A program made the translations under genes and the position numbers. A stretch of 64,000 nucleotides of DNA from Aporrectodea caliginosa (taxonomy: Eukaryota; Annelida; Clitellata; Crassiclitellata; Lumbricidae). This document shows positions 1 to 31,722 of this stretch, piece by piece. Positions within the stretch are counted from its first letter, which is position 1. The number at the start of each line of letters is the position of its first letter. The DNA lies in assembly GCA_020284085.1 (NCBI GenBank), contig JACEVL010000460.1, positions 372,001-436,000 on the forward strand. The letters are read 5' to 3'. The notes beneath the pieces were generated by a model. That model was not told the origin of the DNA. It saw only the letters and a list, made by a program, of their open reading frames with translations, and made no database searches.

Positions 1-352
1 CTGACTTAACGCAGAGTTGAAGAATAAAATGGTGCACTGCGCTTAGCTTCTTAGTAGCACTTTAGAAATTTCCGAGATAACAATAACAACCTTTGTCTCT
101 CTCCTCCTTCCCTCGTTTCTACTCTCAATGAAATCCCTTTGTTATCACATCATTTGTGAAATTGAAATTGGCATTGTCTGAAAGCACTAAATCGATTCGA
201 CTCTATCACACCGCGCATAATAGCAAATTATCATATAGATTAGTGCGCCTCCAGCCATCCAAGCAAACAACACCAGCAAATCATGAAATGCAAAACTCTT
301 ACCATGGCTAAATACCATCAACTGTAACTGATACAGTTGTGACATACAGTAC

Positions 353-20793
<20,441 letters not shown>

Positions 20794-20894
20794 CTAAAAC
20801 AGAAAAAATACAATAGAAGTACGCACCCGTGGGACAACCTACCAAGTAACCACGGGCCGAGGACCGAAGGGAGGAACGACTGTGTAGAGAAGAT

Positions 20895-21263
20895 ACTGGG
20901 GTACAAAAGGCCCTAAGATAGTGAGAGCAGAAGACCCAGCAAGACAGCTTCGCATGAGGGAATAGACCTTGAATTGGATGCGCTGGCGGATGGGGAGCCA
21001 GTGAAGGGAGTCACGGATAAAATAGGAGATATGGTCAAACTTTGCAATGCCCCTATGAGGCGGGCGGCAGCGTTTAGAATGGACTGAAGTTTAGATGTAT
21101 TTGTAGAGGAGAGACCAATGTACACCGCATTCCCATAATCAATCCTGGAACAGATCAATGCATGGACCAAAGTCGTGATAGTGTGCAGTGGTAGTGATTG
21201 GCGGATGACACGGAGTTGGCGTAGGTAGTAGAAGCAGGAACGAGAGACACTATTTACGCGCAT
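20895..21263 (-). mobile_element. LINE reverse-transcriptase fragment
   Basis: Reads SRSCFYYLRQLRVIRQSL, TLVHALICSRIDYGNAVYIG and LNAAARLIG, the post-thumb region of L2/CR1-type reverse transcriptases (RQLRxIRxxL...VHAxVxSRxDYCNxL). The frame is then lost. Related to the longer copy at 39203-40295. Confidence 0.8.
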
Positions 21264-21641
21264 GCATACGAACTAAAAAGTATATTCGTTTTATTAAGAA
21301 AAACAATCTGATAAAAACAGAACTGCTAACACGAGTGATAATGGATAAGAAGAGTTAATTAGAAAATTTTAAATAAACTAGTAAATATTTTTTATATAAT
21401 TAGGATTTGGGACTAAATTGCGTTATCTTTGGGTGGGAGAGTATGGTTGTGTGCTCTGGGTCTTAATTGGTAAAAGGAGAGGGGTTGGAGTGGAGGTTGG
21501 AGTTGGCAAAGTGCATGTTTGGGGTTGTGCAATATGGAGAAAAGAAGAAAAGAAGATTATTTGCGAGTTCAGACACTGTTGGAAATGATTGTTCTAGGCA
21601 GGGGCGCAACCACGGTCCAGAAGTTGGGGGGACCAACTATA

Positions 21642-22827
21642 GGGTGACTCGATAGGTCGTGAACGATTTTGAATGCATACAAATATATGTTATACACAAT
21701 ATAATATGGAAAGTTGTATACTGGAGGATAGGTTGTTCAAATGAGAATGTTATGCAAAAAAATTAGATTACTAACTCACTTAATAAAATTTTAGCGCCAA
21801 TATCCGTGACGTCATCAAATTCGTGCCAAGCAAACGTCCATTTAGGCCGAAAACAATATTGTACGACCATCATTGTTAATCCACACATAATTAATTAATT
21901 TGACCTCTTTCTCCAGTATCTCATTAATGTAATAACTCGAATTGACTGAAGTTTTATTTGGAATGATATGAAGTTTTGTTAATCCAAGAGATGTCATGCC
22001 TCCCACACCAGAACTGAGGGACTGAACTTCACCTGCAGTGCACATGGAGCGCACGGAACAGAACTTTCTTGTGATCCCCACACAACGTCGTTCTTACTGT
22101 TAGGTACGTGGTAGAGTTTGAAGGGCGATTCATCACTGAACATAACACGCAACCAATCAATATCCTTAAACTTCTTCGCGAAGTTTACTCGGCGAACTTT
22201 GTAAGCATCAGCTAACTTTGGGACTTTTTGTCTCTTGAAACTCTTCCATTTCAGCGTCGTCCGCATATAGGCCTAACGCCTGATTGTCTCTGCTTCCAGC
22301 AAGGCGTTTGTCTTTTAACCGACGTTCAAACTTTCGCAAACTCTGTCCTCGTCTATATTTAGACTGTTTGATCAGTTTTTGAGCGGCAGCAGTCATCACG
22401 GACTTTCGACCACCGTGATATCGATTCCGCAGCCTCTCGTTTGGACTCTGCTTGTAGCGTTTGGCCCACTTGCTAATCCACGATTTAGAACGACCCAATT
22501 TCTTTCATATAACACTGTAACTGTACATTTCTTCCAATAATGTAATAGCTTGAGCCCTAATTTGCGATTCATTTAAGGCCGCCATTGCCTAATCGGCGTA
22601 TTCACTAGTCAATGATAATGCTGCTTGTTCACGCTTGCTTGGCACGAATTTGATGACGTCACGGATATTGGCGCTAAAATTTTAATAGGTGAGCTAATGG
22701 TCTAATTTTTTTTGCGTAACATTCTCATTTGAACAACCTATCCTCCAGTATACAACTTTCCATATTATATTGTGTATAACATATATTTGTCTGCATTCAA
22801 AATCGTTCACGACCTATCGAGTCACCC
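21642..22827 (-). mobile_element. Tc1/mariner-type element with about 200-bp inverted repeats
   Basis: Starts GGGTGACTCGATAGGTCGTG at 21642 and ends with the complement at 22827, with TA on both sides (21640-21641 and 22828-22829). The two ends match over about 200 bp, to CGTGCCAAGCAA-type sequence inside. The 1,186-bp length, TA duplication and DDE-type transposase relics place it in Tc1/mariner. The long arms resemble IR/DR-type Tc1 elements. Confidence 0.92.
21842..22498 (-). pseudogene. Tc1-type transposase, frameshifted
   Basis: Three overlapping frames together cover a transposase. They hold an N-terminal helix-turn-helix part (SKSWISKWAKRYK, RYHGGRKSVMT), a middle part KVRRVNFAKKFKD followed by VMFSDESPFKLYHVPN with the second catalytic Asp and VVWG, and a C-terminal part GGMTSLGLTKLHI, SSYYINEILEKEV. 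At least two frameshifts separate them, so no functional enzyme is encoded. Confidence 0.85.
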
Positions 22828-22859
22828 TATATAATGTCTGAGTGGCGGGGGGGATTACG

Positions 22860-23470
22860 AGCGCCGAAGGCGCGATACTGCGATTGCCGAAGGCAAGAAG
22901 CCCTTAACGACTAGGGGTATGGGGGAGCGTCGTAAGCTCCCCATCGGGGTCTGGGGCGGAGCCCCAGAAGCTGACGCAATTTTGAGCATTTGATGCCAAA
23001 ATGGAGTGCATCTTGGGCTTTAATTTACCTCAAATTTTTCACTTAGAGATATGGTCAAGTTTAGAAAGAGTGCTGTCAATGCAGGAAGCAGGAACCAGCT
23101 TGCAAGTAGCTATCGTCGGCATATTTAGGGAGACGGTTTCTACTGTATTTAGAAATGGCTATGACAATGCCGTTTTGTCGGGGCCGATTTGTCCTGGGCC
23201 GTTCTGACGGGGTACCGACCCCGATGGGGGTGACTTACGACGCTTCCCATACCGCCTAGTCGTTAGGAACTTCTTGCCTTCTGCAATCTCTCCCCTGTGT
23301 ACCATTAATGCCAGTATACTACAAGGCTCTGGCGTTGGACCTACTGATATTGTCATAGCCATTTCTAAATACAGTAGAAACCGTCTCCCTAAATATGCCG
23401 ACGATAGCTACTTGCAAGCTGGTAAATCGGGCTTCCTGCATTGACAAATGGTCCTCGACAACTTGACCAT
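22860..23470. repeat. Foldback-like long palindrome
   Basis: About 120 bp at 23046-23170 (GATATGGTCAAG... GGCTATGACAAT) returns inverted at 23347-23470, and the preceding hairpin-rich stretch at 22870-22950 (GAAGGCAAGAAG...CGACTAGG...AGCGTCGTAAG) returns inverted at 23215-23285. The left arm also holds small perfect hairpins (GCGCCGAAGGCGC, GGGGCGGAGCCCC). Confidence 0.75.
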
Positions 23471-23479
23471 ACGGCCTCG

Positions 23480-23590
23480 TCAAATGGGCCCCGTCAGTCA
23501 AAACGGTGGCCCCCCCGTCATTTCGGCCCCCGTCATATCGGCCCCCGTCATATCGGCCCCAGTCCTATCGGCCCCAGTCACATAGGCCAC
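23480..23590 (-). repeat. GC-rich tandem array, inverted copy
   Basis: Repeats of TATCGGCCCC(C)GTCA, about 14-16 bp per unit; complement of the array at 23955-24195. Confidence 0.85.
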
Positions 23591-23954
23591 TCACAAAATA
23601 TCTCATGTCCCACGTACTTTTAAGTTGGATTGATGAAAAGAATTCTTTGCGTAAATAGAACTCGGATTGGTAAAACCGTAGTTCACGTTGCCAAATTATT
23701 TTACGTGGTCAGTTTAAAATGGAAGTTGGATTGCGGAAAATAATTTTGGCGTTAAAATGGAAGTTGGATTTATGAAAAATAATTCGTTGCGTAAATAGAA
23801 GTTGGATTTATGATAGTTAAATAATTAAATACGCCAACCAGTTAGCATTAGACGATGGTCTCCGCAGTCCATTGTCCAGCTGAACCGTCGCTTGAGGCCT
23901 CATTTCAACATAGTTTGTCAGCGTAAGCTTAAAAGTACCTGTAACATTGGATAT

Positions 23955-24195
23955 TTTGTATGGGGCCGATATGACTGGGGCCGATATGACTGGGGCCGAT
24001 ATGACGGGGGCCGATTTGACGGGGCCGATATGACGGGGGCCGATATGACGGGGGCCGATTTGACTGGAGCCGATTTGACGGGGCTGTTTTGTCGAGGCCA
24101 TTTTGACGGGGGCCGTTTTGTCGGGGCCGTTTTGTCGGGGCCCATTTGTCGGGGCCGTTTTGTCGGGGCCGATTTGTCCTGGGCCGTTCTGACGG
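23955..24195 (+). repeat. GC-rich tandem array (GGGGCCGATATGAC)n
   Basis: About 15 units of GGGGCCGATTTGAC/GGGGCCGTTTTGTC, 14-17 bp each. Open frames across it only reflect the repeat. Confidence 0.9.
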
Positions 24196-24407
24196 GTCAC
24201 CATCGGGGTCGGGGCGGAGCCCCAGAAGCCGACGCAATTTTGAGCATTTGATACCAAATGGAGTGCATTTTTGGCTCTTGTTTGCCTCACAATTTTTAAA
24301 GGTTGGAGGGGACCGTCCCAACCTGTTCGAAAGTTGGGGGACGCGTCCATGAACGTCCCTACCTGTTCGAAAGTTGGGTCCCATAGGGTGGTTGCGCCTA
24401 TGATTAT

Positions 24408-24615
24408 AATACAAGCTGCTCTGGCCGATTGATTAAAGCGCTTGGCTTGAAACGCGAAGAACCTCAAACCTTCACAAGGCGTTTGCTATCGTCCCCCATT
24501 GGTAAACGCTTTGTGGGGGTTCGAGCCCAAACTTGTCATGCACAGTATTTGCTCAGCGCCATTGATGCTCTGTTGCATGGTTGTATTTGTATATTTCTGA
24601 ACTTCTAAAGGAAGA
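24408..24615 (+). mobile_element. SINE-4 with tRNA-Ser-like head
   Basis: CTGCTCTGGCCGATTGATTAAAGCGCTTGGCTTGAAACGCG resembles a serine tRNA 5' half (box A region; CTTGAAA as an anticodon loop with TGA). GGGGGTTCGAGCCC at 24517 is a good box B. The spacing between them is longer than in a tRNA, so it is a derived element rather than a tRNA gene. It continues with TTTGCTCAGCGCCATTGATG, the domain shared with SINE-3. Confidence 0.7.
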
Positions 24616-25241
24616 CAACAAAAAATTAAGTTGATGTACATACATGTATGTATGACGAGAATTTAGCCATGATCAACTACTGAACTCATGCAAGCATATT
24701 TCCTTTTGACATGTGATAAACTTCACATTTGTAGTACATTGCGGTCATTACTACCTAGTAGGCCTATGCGGGAATTTCGTATACATGTAGGCCCTATCTA
24801 GAAACATTGGTTTATGAACAAAGAATTAATCCACATTGCAATGAGATATTTAAATTGACAAATTATCTCACTGCACTAATTTTTCTAAGTCATTAATAAA
24901 TTAACCAAATTTGACCAGTTTTATTAGTAAGACGATACTTTGTTATCGATTGTATCCAAGCGTAGGCTAATTACTGATCTTATTTTTTTTATAGCGCCGC
25001 TATTATGATTAAACTAAACATTGATCTATTTTCAAGTGCTACCGGAAATAAGTAAAGAAAGACTTTGCAGCCAGAATCGACTTCTAGTTTATGAAGTCAA
25101 CTTTTGGTATCCCAATTAACCACACGACCGCGACAAAATGGTATAAATTGCAGTTCAGGAAGGATTTCGGCATCCGAGGCTTGGCACTGTCTCCCATTTC
25201 TATAGCCTAGCACTCGCGACAGTACTATATATCTGACTATT

Positions 25242-25697
25242 TGTGACGCCAGAGGTCAAAACCCGTCACATGTCGGTTTCTGACCTTTTTATTTATTCAG
25301 TCATATTCTACAATTAATCTGCTTCAAAATACTTTTTACAGAAAGAAAATATCTTTTTTCTAACTGAAGTTATGCGCGTTTGATTCTTTCATTGCTATAA
25401 TTATAGTGAAAAAATCGAAAAACAAGTTTCGGAATATTCATTACTCATGTCCTTAAAGTCCTCAACAACCATTTCTTAATTATTCTGCAATTTTGCAGTC
25501 CACTAAAGGCCTATATTCTGTGTTGAATAAAACAAACGGCATCAAAATCGGATTACTACTTTGCAAGTTATGGCAAATTCGCAGGCAACTGCTGATTTGA
25601 AGAATATTCTACATTGTTGACCCCTCTCGCCTATTTCAGCTTCTAAGCTCAGTATCTAGGTAGCGACAAGCGACGGGTTTTGACCCCTGGCGTCACA
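25242..25697. mobile_element. MITE with 26-bp inverted ends
   Basis: TGTGACGCCAGAGGTCAAAACCCGTC at the left and its complement (one mismatch) at the right end. No coding capacity, 456 bp. The target duplication was not resolved, so the superfamily is unknown. It lies directly upstream of gene B's first seen exon. Confidence 0.75.
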
Positions 25698-25822
25698 TTT
25701 ATGTAGCGCTTCTGATAACTTCAAAGGGCGGAAAAATCAGGATTTACAAGCGATTCATATATGTGTAAGCTTATAGAGGTTAATTACTACGGCTACATTA
25801 GCAAATCTAAGCATGTGTTTTC

Positions 25823-26562
25823 AATGATTTCAGAATGCCTGATGATTCTATTCGTTTCCAAGCATGCTTCATCCGATTCCGACAACTGCTTCAACGAGTA
25901 TTGCTTTACATATCCAGGCGCAGATGTGACTCGGAATTTTGATGACGCTATTTCCTGGTGTACCACCAACGATTCGTCTACGTTGGCTGTTGTTAGCAAT
26001 AAAAGTTCTCAGGATGCATTGATTCAGTTTCTATCGTCATCAGGCATACGGTCTCCTCTATATATAAATGCTAAACTGTACTGGAAAGATAGCACGTGGT
26101 ATTTCGTCAGTGGAGAACAGTTTAATGGTTCGTATAATTGTTACACACCCAAACTTAAAATTAGAAACTTCTATTAATTCAATTTCCAAAGCGGTAAGGT
26201 TCACTTTTAACGTCACTTATCTAAATACATTTAATTGATTTTTAACTATTATTGTGATTCAATTTTTTTCGAAATGCATGTTGATGATAAGTTGCATTTA
26301 CAGAGGAGTTTTACTGTGTTAATCTTTAACAGTCGAACGGGTCCAGGCATAGAATCTCAGATATTAAACACTGATATGTCGTTAATTATACACCAGATGT
26401 CTTCCCGTTGTATTATTTCAGGTAGTGTAGAAAACCAATCGGATATAGGTAAGACTTCTCACTATCAGCTCTACGCGTATCTACAAAGACAGTCACAAGT
26501 TTCCGTTATTATAGGTGCAACAAGTCCACATGAGATGAACAACTACATATGCAAATATACGG
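25823..26562 (+). CDS. Gene B exons 1-2: divergent first lectin-like domain
   Basis: Exon one contains CFNEYCFTY, AISWCTTNDSSTLAVVSN and WYFVSGEQFNG, the layout of the N-terminal half of a C-type-lectin domain (paired Cys, helix with W-C, LAVV strand). Exon two ends YICKYT, like the final 'YICE/K' strand, but lacks clear EPN and WND motifs. The join 26131 to 26333 keeps the frame (phase 2) using a weak GTATAA donor. An Ig-like fold for exon two is a possible alternative. Confidence 0.55.
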
Positions 26563-29500
26563 GTAGGTAGGCTACTATTTACGTTGTGAATAGACCATAA
26601 GGTATTAATTTTATTATCTAAAGTTATTACCTTTTATTAGACAATTTCTAGCGTATACAAAGTCACACACAGTTGTAAATTCGATGCATAGGGCTACTTG
26701 CTCGACACGTCGAAGACTCGGAGTTATTACTGGTAGCCTATTAAGTTCTGAGGAGCCTTTTCCCACCTCTTGCCAAGACTCGTTACTCGTTACTCGTCCT
26801 AGACAGTATCCATTTATGTTACCAGTAAAGGATGTTAAAAACTTTATCCCTAGAATCTTCTTTGCCTGTGATCACTGACAGAGTTCTGCTACTTTTTCTT
26901 TTCTCATCTATTTTTCCAGTTTGTTCTTCGACATGTAACTGGGTGCGGTGTGCCACCCAGATTTGTCTCTTTTTTCAAATAAACGAATATATATATATAC
27001 AAGGCCTACAGCTTCAGAAGATACATATAAGGGCTTCTTAGTGCCACAGTTCATACTTGCACTGTCATACATAGTGGTCATACATAACTGGCTTAATAAG
27101 TAGGCTGATATGCATGATATTGCTATATTCTTTTGACGCCCTGCTATTGCAACACAATTCATTAACCTATTCAGTTTTTGCTCAGTTCCTATTCGAACTC
27201 TGTTCAGATTCGTAAATAATGATTCAAAGGAAACACCGCACTTTCTAATATCACTGAAGTCATAGCACAAGTGACATAGTGAATCAATTAGGTAAAGATG
27301 CTTCTACAACATCACTATAATAAATCTGAATTCAACAAGAAGTTTCTGTTTCAATACAGATGATTCTGGACTAAACATTTTACCAAACACCAGCTTTAGA
27401 CACGATGGATCGATCTACGTAAAATACGAAAATGAGACGGTCGGCTGGTTTGAAGCTAGAAACAGATGTTACCTTAAAGGCGGTGATTTAACAGCGGTTT
27501 CCATCTTATCTGGCTTCGATACAAGCTGGTTGAATTTGTCGTTGCGTTACTGGATCGGGTTACGATGGAAAAACCGCCGTTGGATAACCAAGGGCAAGAA
27601 TTTAAATGTTCATTAAATTAAAACCTTGACTTGATAATTTGTAGCTTTAGTATGCATCGAATGGATTTTAACCGGATATTAGCGTTAAGAGCCGGGATTA
27701 GATTAGGCTAAGCAAAGTAAGCATCGCTAAAAAGGCAATCCATTGTTTCTTTTACCTGAAAGAATCTGGTCTGCGATATAGCCAGACAAGATAGCAGGCT
27801 TATCTTGGTCAAAACGTTTTTTTCAGACGAAAATGGTTTTTTTTAATTTTGAAGGCAAAAGCACGGAGTTACTATCAGTAATTATTTGCAAGGTCTTGTT
27901 TTAAAAATGTTGGCATATCTTTAGAATGCTTATTCCTTGTTCACTCATAGAGCACAACCGTAAGTGCATGTCTGTTGTTTATTATGTGCTAGGATCAAGT
28001 TCCTTTCGACTTTCGACTGCATAAAACTGCATTTCTTAAGTCTTCTAACCGTTCATTTATCAGAATAATTGTTATGTGATCAGTGTCGCTTCAAGCGTTC
28101 ATTTGAGTACCACGGCACATTCTAAGAATCTCATCAACTGAGATCACAAGTTGCACATAGGCGCATAAATAAGCTTTGACAATCTTTTTTTTATAAGACA
28201 ATGGACCAGAGATAATATATACACGTTGGTCAAGTGGGAAACCAAACAACTACTCTTTAGAGTGTGTTTGCATCGATGAAATTTCTTCCTGGAACTGGAC
28301 AGACTGTGATTGCCTCACCGAAAGGTCGTTTGTCTGCGCTAAATGTAAGTAATGATTGCATTATACGCATATTTTTACGATTTGACTTTTGGTCAGTGAA
28401 ACAACTAATGGCGCCATGCTGTAACTGTCACCGTTTTGAATACGTAGGCTATTAGATCAAATCTAGAATAGTCTAATCTAATCCAATCCTATTCAATCTA
28501 ATCTTATCCAGTCCATACCAAACTAAAAGGAATGGACTGGATTGACAATGGAGGAATTGATAAGACTGACGGAAGACAGGAGACGTTGGAGGAATATTAT
28601 TCATGATGCGGCCGACCCTCGAAACGAGGATGGCTGAGAACAGAACAGAACCAAACTAATCCAATTCAATCCAATCTAATCTATATAAGCTTGATCAAAT
28701 CTGATTACTTGCCTAGCGCCGTTTTTATTATAAAAATGCCCGATACATCAATCCAGTGGCGTCTAACCCCCTCCCACCTGGAATGGGAGAACAAACCCCC
28801 ACTCTGGCCGACTTTTATAAAAGAGACTCACAAGTCACTCATAACTGTAAATTACTATAGGCCTACATCAGTATACATGATGATCAATCGATGGTGACTT
28901 CAAGAGAAATCGCGATCAAGAATCATAAACTACTGGAGTAGGCAGGTTGAGGTCTGAAAGATCGAATGAATCAAAACCCGACAACGAGGCTGGATGCACG
29001 GAGAAAGCAAGCTGAACATTTATAGGAGCCTTAATTCTAGAGTTGAATGGCATCAGAACAAGATTCATTCATTCTCGGAATGAATGAACAGATTTTAGAC
29101 TTATCACTTGCTGATTTGGCCACTGGGAGGCCAAAAATGCAACTTTACAATTTCTCCATTATGGAGTTGCTTTTCTCAATTGATATAATTATGACGCATT
29201 GTTCATTAATCATTTATCAACTGACCCTACTGTGCTTATGCTAAATAATGTAATGAATAATTAGGCTTCTGATAGCTGTTACTTTGCAAATAATTGTTTA
29301 ACTTAAACACTGTTCGTAATAGAACTAGTTTTTACTCTAGATAGAAGTATTTCAACCACAACTTCTACAACGATCCTTTTAAGTTCTTCACCCTCTGGTC
29401 AGAACTTCGATCGAAATTCAGGAAATTCAACAGACAATTCAAGTAAGCTTTAGTCGAACTTCATTGGCATAAACATCTCAGAGGACTTTTCTATTGCGAT

Positions 29501-31722
29501 TATTAGGGGAACGTTCAGTCATTCTGACTCAGAGGTGCCGAACACGTATTGCACAACTTATTGTTCATGGTAGTAAACGGGGTCCAATCACCAGACTCGA
29601 ATCCGTAGTCGTTGGATCACGGATCAAGTGTGCTACCGAACATATCAGCGCCTCATAAACCACCGTGCTGCACACACCGGTTATACCTATCCACCGGTTA
29701 TACTTTTTGTTCCTAGTATACTAGGACTGCCTTGGCCCAGCACCGGGCAATTGCAGTAGTGGGTCCCACTACTTGGAATGACCTTCCTTCCCTACTAAGG
29801 GCTAAACTTCTCTCCATAGGTCTCTCGCTCTTTAAAGGCGTTTCTTTTTGCCCGGCGTTTCCTCTGAATAATTATTCTGCGAGGGCGAGGTAAATCTATA
29901 CATATCGACCAAGCAAACCACCATACCGTGAAACCGTCTTAAACATATTAGATAGGTTATTAATTAGTTACTTCTACAATTGCTGTTTCATCAGTTATCG
30001 GTCAAAACTCAGCGATGTTTATAGGAATAACACTAATGATAGGCCTATTGAGCGAACAGAAGCAGCAGTTATTGGTTTCTGTCCATATCCTTACGCATTT
30101 TTTGAGATTACACTAAATTGCATTAAATTACATTACTTTACACTGTATTAGATTGCATTGCACGATATTGCATGGTATCGCATTGCATTAATTTACATGG
30201 GTTAAAGGGCCAATCTCTGTGTGATGTAACAAATGCTACCACAGTGTCGCGGTTGCTCTATGCAGCCCCGGCGTGGTGGGGTTTTGTGGGGTAGAGGGAC
30301 GCACTCGTCTTCAGGCAACTATACGGCGACTGGTCCGGTCTCGTTATCTTAGGGGAATCATACCAAAGTTTCGAGCAACTTTGCCGAAAAGCAGACTCTA
30401 ACCTCTTTTCTACCATCATCAGCAACTCTGCACATGTATTACATCAACTACTGCCTCCCGTGAAAACTGTTTCATACTCGCTACGCCCCAGAACCCACAA
30501 TAGAATAATACCTAAGGCAAACTCTCTATCTCGTAAAACATTTGTCACACGGATGCTTTATACTTAATTTTTTAATTTTATATATTTGATGATCTTTGTA
30601 CACCAAAATGCGGTTAGCAGTTGGTTTTTCAATAAAGGATATACTTACTTACTTACTTAATGCACAATGCATCGACCGTTAACGCAGGCCGTAAGGTATT
30701 TTGTCTGTATGTAAAGATGAACTGTCATTAATTAAAAACACTAAATGTAAACTACTTGATAGGATATGTGCACTGATATTGAAATATTGAAATAAGTCAT
30801 TTATTATTGTGCAATCAAAACACGCTTTACCTTTACATAAATTAGTTAACGCTGTTGCATACAAATCACATTATGTGCGTTGCAGAGTTGGCGATTGGTG
30901 TCGGAGTAGGAGTTGGAGGCGGTGTTCTTATCATCTTAGTCGTTGTCATCATCATAATAATCAAGACGCGGAAGAGGTAAAGTCCAATTATAGTGTAATT
31001 CTTTCTATTAAATTCAAATTAGTAGTAGTAGTTTCAGTTTAACAATACTGTGTGATAACACAGATCATTAGCGGCGCACTCCTCCTTCATCCAGGCTTCG
31101 GACTGGCACTGCGAAAATGCTAGCTAGGGTGGAGTTTCAAATTAAAGTAGAGGCTGCACCATTAATAGGCCATGAGCATTGCGATGATATTTTGTTTATG
31201 TTTTATATTATTACTCACGAAGAGCTTACCAATGTATAATAATAAGTCACAATATTGCATTTATATTCCTTTTGGCTTTTAAAATTGCTGAACTTTGTAC
31301 GCTTTCCCGGTTGTTATTCATTGCAGAGCGATTTTTAAAGGTGCTACATAAAGCATACAACATGAATGCATAAATAAACACTAATGGTTAAAAAATATAC
31401 TCCCATAAAGCCTGTTATCAGCTAACTATGCAGCATCACCTTGATTTACGGCTAATTTTGATTTTGATTTAACAATGAAATTAATTATCGTTATCTTGTC
31501 TTCAGCAAACAAGGCACAACCGATCCTACAAAGACAAAGACCAAAGGAAAACCTCAAAAAGAAGTCAAACAGCCTAAGAAACCTAAAGAGACTAAAGTGA
31601 CACAGCTAACCAGTGACGTCGACGGGTATGCCGAAATTCTCGCCGTCTCTCAGCCCGGTCTTAGAGAACCAACCACGGAACAAGTCGTCTACGCCACTCC
31701 AGAATTTGTTGAGAACAATTGA
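25823..31722 (+). CDS. Gene B: type I receptor with two C-type-lectin-like domains
   Basis: Plus-strand exons: about 25823-26131, 26333-26562, 27360-27593, 28198-28344, 29341-29442, 30886-30976 and 31506-31722 (stop). All later phases match. A short hydrophobic start (MISECLMILFV) may be the signal peptide, although an upstream exon is possible. Two lectin-like domains follow, then a Ser/Thr-rich stalk (SISTTTSTTILLSSS), a glycine-rich transmembrane helix (LAIGVGVGVGGGVLIILVVV) and a cytoplasmic tail rich in Lys/Pro with two Tyr sites (DGYAEIL, QVVYATPEF). A surface recognition receptor with tail phosphorylation is inferred. The intron 27594-28197 begins with GC (GGGCAAGA), a GC-AG intron. 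Confidence 0.75.
26690..27005 (+). mobile_element. LINE reverse-transcriptase tail (AAACGAATATAT family)
   Basis: TRPRQYPFMLPVKDVKNFIP followed by RIFFACDH and a stop matches the RPHNFxLPxKDxRNFI end at 19960-20064. The 3' end is AAACGAATATATATATATAC. It lies in the intron between the two lectin domains. Confidence 0.75.
27360..28344 (+). CDS. Gene B exons 3-4: canonical C-type-lectin domain
   Basis: Exon 27360-27593 reads WFEARNRCYLKGGDLTAVS and YWIGLRWKNRRWITK. Exon 28198-28344 reads RWSSGKPNNYSLECVCI, SSWNWTDCDC and RSFVCAK. The WIGL core, the W-x-x-G-x-PNN motif, the WxWTD motif and four spaced Cys are all present. The EPN/QPD position is KPN, so calcium and sugar specificity cannot be predicted. 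Splicing through the GC donor at 27594 gives TKDNGPEI in frame; both exons are flanked by phase-1 introns. Confidence 0.85.
28440..28690 (+). mobile_element. LINE tail fragment with AATCTAATCC repeat end
   Basis: LTEDRRRWRNIIHDAADPRNE then DG-stop (28558-28639) is the characteristic last segment of ingi/RTE-like retrotransposon ORFs ('DRxxWRxxIxxAAxPxxEDG'). It is followed and preceded by imprecise AATCTAATCC/AATCC repeats. Confidence 0.75.
29341..31722 (+). CDS. Gene B exons 5-7: stalk, transmembrane helix, Tyr tail
   Basis: Exon 29341-29442 encodes a 34-residue Ser/Thr/Asn stalk. Exon 30886-30976 encodes one transmembrane helix ending KTRKR, a stop-transfer signal. Exon 31506-31722 encodes a 72-residue tail. 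It is Lys/Pro-rich near the membrane, with GYAEIL and VVYATP as possible SH2-binding sites. Neither is a classical ITIM, because the +3 or -2 residues differ. Phases 1, 1 and 2 continue without stops. Confidence 0.75.
29700..29900 (+). mobile_element. LINE reverse-transcriptase tail fragment
   Basis: CLAQHRAIAVVGPTTWNDLP followed by SLLRAKLLSIGLSLFKGVSF is the standard 'RAFSVAGPxxWNxLP...LSxFKxxLK' end of L2/CR1-like elements. Related tail at 53845-53965. Confidence 0.8.

Larger units (their letters stand above)
21599..24402. mobile_element. Composite GC-rich repeat block with inverted ends GGCGCAACCAC
   Basis: GGGGCGCAACCACGG at 21601 and its approximate complement GGTGGTTGCGCC at 24388-24399 could be the ends of one large non-autonomous element. 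Inside are a Tc1-type insertion, a palindromic block and GC-rich tandem arrays. CGGGGCGGAGCCCCAGAAGC-GACGCAATTTTGAGCATTTGAT occurs twice in the same orientation (22953-22997 and 24208-24252). No matching target duplication was found, so the outer borders are tentative. Confidence 0.45.

Noticed and set aside
23892..24467. Long frames with repeated GADLTGADMTG or SAPVISAPV units, which resemble pentapeptide-repeat proteins
   Set aside because: All frames of the GC-rich tandem array are open, on both strands, and the unit length drifts; this is a DNA repeat, not a protein.
24408..24560. A genuine tRNA-Ser gene
   Set aside because: Good A and B box-like words, but the distance and the missing acceptor-stem pairing indicate a SINE head.
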